Shown here: positions 9,737 to 11,377 of the stretch, piece after piece
Numbering within the stretch: position 1 is the stretch's first letter
Layout: each line of letters begins with the position of its first letter
Origin: Pseudomonadota bacterium
Lineage (GTDB): Bacteria; Pseudomonadota; Gammaproteobacteria; Burkholderiales; Ferrovaceae
Length of the DNA stretch: 11,377 nt
NCBI GenBank assembly: GCA_021804345.1
Contig: JAJZHV010000013.1
Coordinates: forward strand, 1 to 11,377
Direction: 5' to 3'
Position numbers and translations under genes: made by a program
Notes under the pieces: model-generated
Told to the model about the DNA's origin: nothing
Database searches by the model: none
What the model saw: the letters and a program-made list of their open reading frames with translations, nothing else

Positions 9737-10801
9737 ATGCGCTTGCCTGCAGACAAACTGGAAACGCACCTGGCCCGCGGCTTGCAAGCCCTCTATACCG
9801 TGCTGGGCGAAGAGCCGTTACTGGCGCTGGAAGCCGTGGACAGCCTGCGTCAACAGGCACGGACCCAGGGCTATACAGAGCGGGAAGTCTGGACCGTGGA
9901 GAGCGGATTTGACTGGGGTGCCCTACAGTTGTCCTGCCAGAGCCAATCCCTGTTTTGTTCCCGCAAATTGCTGGAACTGCGCATCCCTTCGGGAAAACCC
10001 GGCGTGGAAGGGGCCAAATTCCTGGAACGATGCGCCCTTCAGGGAATACCTGACGTCCTCTTGCTCATCACGCTGCCGGCTCTGGAGTATCGTGCCCAGC
10101 AAAGTCTCTGGTTCAAGTCGCTAGAATCCCAGGGCGTTCTGATCCACGCCAAAGCCATCACCCATGACCAACTCCCGCACTGGATCACCCAGCGCCTGGC
10201 GCGCCAGCAGCAGTCGGTTTCTCCGGACACCCTGACTTTTTTGGTGCAATGTGTGGAAGGCCATTTGCTGGCAGCCCATCAGGAAATTCAAAAACTGGGC
10301 TTGTTATTCCCCCCAGGAACACTCACCCAGCAACAGGTGGCCGAGGCCGTCATGCCGGTGGGACGACACCGTCTCAATGACCTGTCCGAAGCCTTGCTCA
10401 CCCAGGATGTGGCGCGCTTTGTGCGCTCCTTGCGCGGATTACAGGCAGAGGACGAGGCGTTGCCGCTGGTCCTTTGGACCTTGAGCGAAGATTTGCGGGG
10501 CTTGTTGCAACTGGCCAGCGTGCGGCAGCAACAGCGCCCCCTGGCACAAGCCTGGAAGGAGGCTCGTGTCTGGGGTCCGCGCCAGCCCTTGATGGAACGA
10601 ATGACCCCTTCCCTGTCCTTAAGAACCTGCCAGCAGGCCCTCTTCCAATGCGCCTGCATCGATCGCATGATCAAGGGGGTAGAAACTGGAAACCCCTGGG
10701 AGTCGCTGCTCGAACTGGGATTACACCTGATTCGTGGCCGCACCGAAGGCGCCACCGGACAGGCCTCGCACACCCTTTTACCCTCCGCCCACCAAGGTTG
10801 A
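9737..10801 (+). CDS. holA: DNA polymerase III subunit delta
   Basis: HolA is the clamp-loader subunit that opens the beta sliding clamp during replication. The protein has 354 residues, close to the normal 335-350. It carries the family pattern: an N-terminal LARGLQALYTVLGEEPLLALEAV segment (written here in part), a fold with QSQSLFCSRKLLELRIPSG at the clamp-binding region, and a helical C-terminal collar ending near LLELGLHLIRG. A conserved C-terminal stretch has CIDRMIKG, matching the D-x-x-I-K-G of this family. The position after lptE is the standard one in beta- and gammaproteobacteria. The stop is followed within 5 bases by proA. Confidence 0.94.
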   Translation: MRLPADKLETHLARGLQALYTVLGEEPLLALEAVDSLRQQARTQGYTEREVWTVESGFDWGALQLSCQSQSLFCSRKLLELRIPSGKPGVEGAKFLERCALQGIPDVLLLITLPALEYRAQQSLWFKSLESQGVLIHAKAITHDQLPHWITQRLARQQQSVSPDTLTFLVQCVEGHLLAAHQEIQKLGLLFPPGTLTQQQVAEAVMPVGRHRLNDLSEALLTQDVARFVRSLRGLQAEDEALPLVLWTLSEDLRGLLQLASVRQQQRPLAQAWKEARVWGPRQPLMERMTPSLSLRTCQQALFQCACIDRMIKGVETGNPWESLLELGLHLIRGRTEGATGQASHTLLPSAHQG

Positions 10802-10806
10802 TCATC

Positions 10807-10908
10807 ATGACCGAACCAGCCATTCAGGATCTGCTCCAGACGCTAGGTCGACAAGCCCGCAGTGCCTCCCGTCTGTTGGCGCGCGCCAGCACCGGCGAGA
10901 AGAAGCGT
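10807..10908 (+). CDS. proA: Gamma-glutamyl phosphate reductase ProA, N-terminal fragment
   Basis: The ATG at 10807 lies 5 bases after holA, with AAGG at 10794-10797 as ribosome binding site. The first 34 codons encode a helix (LGRQARSASRLLARAS, then TGEKKR) that matches the start of ProA, the second enzyme of proline synthesis, normally about 420 residues. proA follows holA in many Betaproteobacteria. After R34 the frame continues to a stop at 11085 as CSRSPLSG and onwards, which has no resemblance to ProA. The true gene is therefore cut at about 10908; the remaining 58 residues of the frame are antisense readthrough of another gene. See the junction entry. Confidence 0.75.
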
Positions 10909-10910
10909 TG
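10896..10910. other. Abrupt junction between two unrelated sequences
   Basis: On the left, proA reads normally up to about codon 34. On the right, a different gene reads on the minus strand and its coding match ends in GERLQRFF at the same bases. GAGAAGAAGCG at 10897-10907 can be read as the ProA residues EKK(R) on one strand and as the RFF(S) codons of the other gene on the other strand, so the two sequences may share a few bases at the join. No terminal inverted repeat, target-site duplication or transposase is visible, though the right-hand side of any insertion lies outside the window. Confidence 0.65.
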
Positions 10911-11377
10911 CAGCCGCTCACCTTTGTCGGGGCCGGTGACGATTCCCACTGTGCGCTTCGTATCGTCTTTTACGACATTCCATGCCCGCCGCAGATGGGA
11001 ACTCGCCTTCCCGGAACTTTGCGGAGAGGTGAGTTGCACGACGACGGAGCCCATCTCCTGCGTTGTCTCAATCGGAATGGTCTGACCAGAGGGTAAGGTG
11101 ATGGAGTGGAACCGAACATGGGACTGGCGAAACGGTGTGAAGTCGCCGTTGAACCGGGCGCGGATTCTCCTCTTCCTGTCTGCGCTGAGTTCGATGATAT
11201 TTCCTTGTATCAGAGTGCCAATTGGTAGAGCTAGTTTGTCGCCCACATAGATATAATCCATGAGCTTTGCAGTCAGCACCTGTCCGTTATGGACGGAAGC
11301 ACTCTTCATTAGTTGGGCTCTTGCCGCAGTTCCCGCTGGTATGACAACCGTCTGTGCCACGGCCACGTTGAAGCCGA
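10905..11377 (-). CDS. Partial protein of unknown function, Acidobacteriota-like, truncated at both ends
   Basis: The frame is open at the right end of the window (reading GFNVAVAQ before the first GTG at 11366), so the start lies outside. It runs leftwards for about 155 residues until the junction; beyond that the frame only reads antisense of proA. Visible features are TVVIPAGT, DKLALPIGTLIQG, ADRKRRIRARFNGDF and SITLPSGQTIPI, alternating beta strands with repeated V-P-x-GT turns. Proteins with PAGT/LPxGTxxxG patterns of this kind, some ending near GDRLxQF, are ones I remember from Acidobacteriota; this is recall, not a search result. No function is known to me. Base composition is less GC-rich than in the rest of the window, especially at 11180-11340. 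Confidence 0.6.

Noticed and set aside
10807..11085. A 92-residue plus-strand protein starting as ProA
   Set aside because: Only the first 34 residues look like ProA. The rest reads antisense to the gene on the minus strand, so the hybrid is not a real protein.

Overview
This window looks like a piece of a Gram-negative proteobacterial chromosome, most likely Betaproteobacteria or a close relative such as an iron- or sulfur-oxidising lineage. The main reasons are the gene order leuS-lptE-holA-proA, which as I recall it is typical of Betaproteobacteria, an LptE outer-membrane lipoprotein, a di-heme cytochrome c4, and a lipoprotein with a proteobacterial lipobox. The DNA is moderately GC-rich by eye until about position 10,905, where it changes character. 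Both ends of the window cut through genes. I saw no tRNA, rRNA, CRISPR array, insertion sequence or phage gene.

Layout. Positions 1-1868 (+ strand) hold a probable redox operon: the C-terminal end of a probable cytochrome c-like protein, a four-helix membrane protein resembling the C-terminal part of CcoN/NorB-type heme-copper oxidase subunit I, a thioredoxin-fold lipoprotein with a CxxC motif, and an unrecognised two-helix membrane protein. Positions 1939-4353 (- strand, transcribed leftwards) hold a second small operon: cytochrome c4, a 526-residue polytopic membrane protein of unknown function, and a 66-residue membrane protein whose start overlaps the previous stop (ATGA). An extended -10 promoter candidate lies just upstream of the cytochrome c4 gene.

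Positions 4445-6607 (- strand) encode the DNA repair helicase UvrD. It diverges from leuS across about 100 bases that carry two back-to-back TATAAT boxes. Positions 6708-10801 (+ strand) encode leucyl-tRNA synthetase, LptE and the DNA polymerase III delta subunit, packed with gaps of 1-4 bases. The first 34 or so codons of proA (gamma-glutamyl phosphate reductase) follow at 10807.

The most notable point is at about 10896-10910. There proA stops matching its family, and a different gene begins on the opposite strand and runs off the right end. That last stretch is visibly less GC-rich and encodes a protein that reminds me of Acidobacteriota hypothetical proteins. Either a metagenomic assembly chimera or a real insertion would explain it; I favour the chimera. 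I found no convincing new defence or mobile system. The best candidates for new biology are the two small redox/membrane operons at the left.
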